DNA of 64,000 bases from Peteryoungia wuzhouensis (GTDB lineage: Bacteria > Pseudomonadota > Alphaproteobacteria > Rhizobiales > Rhizobiaceae): the NCBI RefSeq assembly GCF_003205195.1, contig NZ_QJRY01000008.1, positions 1 through 64,000 of the forward strand, written 5' to 3'. The notes below the pieces were generated by a model. The model was not told the DNA's origin, ran no database searches, and worked only from the letters and a program-made list of their open reading frames with translations. Position numbers and translations under genes: made by a program. This document shows, in pieces, positions 63,896 through 64,000 of the stretch (its first letter is position 1; every line of letters begins with the position of its first letter).

Positions 63896-64000
63896 TCAGG
63901 CCTGGATTTCGACGACCTTGCCGTCGATGAGCGTCACGCAACGATCCATGCGCCGCGCAATCTCGTGATTGTGGGTCGCGATCATCGCCGACAGGCCCGA
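63896..64000 (-). CDS. lolD: Lipoprotein-releasing ABC transporter ATPase LolD, C-terminal end (cut by the window edge)
   Basis: The last 34 residues of an ABC ATPase: [34 protein letters not shown] in the reverse frame, with the switch histidine in IATHNHEIA. LolCDE extracts lipoproteins from the inner membrane for transport to the outer membrane. The assignment to LolD rests on this C-terminal pattern and on the lolD-dnaE order that I recall from rhizobia. The stop is at 63898-63896. Confidence 0.75.
   Translation of the reverse strand, partial: SGLSAMIATHNHEIARRMDRCVTLIDGKVVEIQA

Overview
This window is a chromosomal segment of an alphaproteobacterium, most probably a member of the Rhizobiaceae (Rhizobium/Agrobacterium/Ciceribacter type). 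The GC content is high. Several local gene orders are ones I recall from rhizobia: amiC divergent from rne with mrcA and prfB behind it, aroQ-accB-accC-aat, gatC-gatA near gatB, divK-pleD with rpmG behind, and lolD followed by dnaE. PleD/DivK, DUF2155, NDUFA12 and DUF3572 proteins, and LexA boxes of the alphaproteobacterial GTTC-N7-GTTC type, agree with this. Nearly all of the sequence is core housekeeping. No insertion sequence, prophage, CRISPR array or rRNA operon is visible.

Layout. 0-9 kb: 5' part of tuf behind tRNA-Gly and tRNA-Tyr, rlmB, a glucosyl/mannosyl-glycerate osmolyte pair (HAD phosphatase plus GT81 transferase), a membrane-protein gene broken by an in-frame TGA, a MliC-domain protein, tRNA-Thr, nadK, and prfB with its +1 programmed frameshift. 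9-19 kb: mrcA, amiC, rne, a GNAT enzyme, an aminotransferase and a DsbA-like oxidoreductase. 19-29 kb: aroQ-accB-accC-aat, then a probable accessory block (an AT-richer secreted-protein gene, a phospholipase-D-like enzyme, a VOC protein, a HWE histidine kinase and an SOS-controlled 79-residue protein), then DUF2155 and NDUFA12. 29-36 kb: gatB is separated from gatC-gatA by GNAT enzymes, a YjhX-type toxin and a RelE/ParE toxin-antitoxin pair. 36-53 kb: UPF0173, a YjdM/PhnA-like protein, ruvX, an AEC transporter, an AidB-like acyl-CoA dehydrogenase, pyrB with a dihydroorotase homologue that lacks its metal-binding histidines, plsY, dprA, topA, rnr, an MFS transporter and rpmG. 53-64 kb: a structured intergenic region, pleD and divK, DUF3572, a frameshifted HAD gene, SOS-controlled dinB, DUF1275, an L,D-transpeptidase, dnaE, an SOS-controlled 28-residue membrane peptide gene, and the 3' end of lolD.

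The most interesting signal is a small DNA-damage regulon. Three GTTC-N7-GTTC LexA boxes lie within about 50 bases of start codons. One is at dinB, a known SOS polymerase. One is at a 79-residue protein of unknown function (start 27148). One lies between a TTGACA -35 and the -10 of a gene for a 28-residue single-helix membrane peptide (63680-63766), immediately upstream of dnaE. In size and control the peptide resembles SOS-induced small membrane peptides such as Caulobacter SidA and E. coli TisB, although I see no sequence similarity that I can confirm. Two genes look broken by single-base changes (TGA at 3998-4000; one base missing near 55880). These could be real decay or consensus errors.
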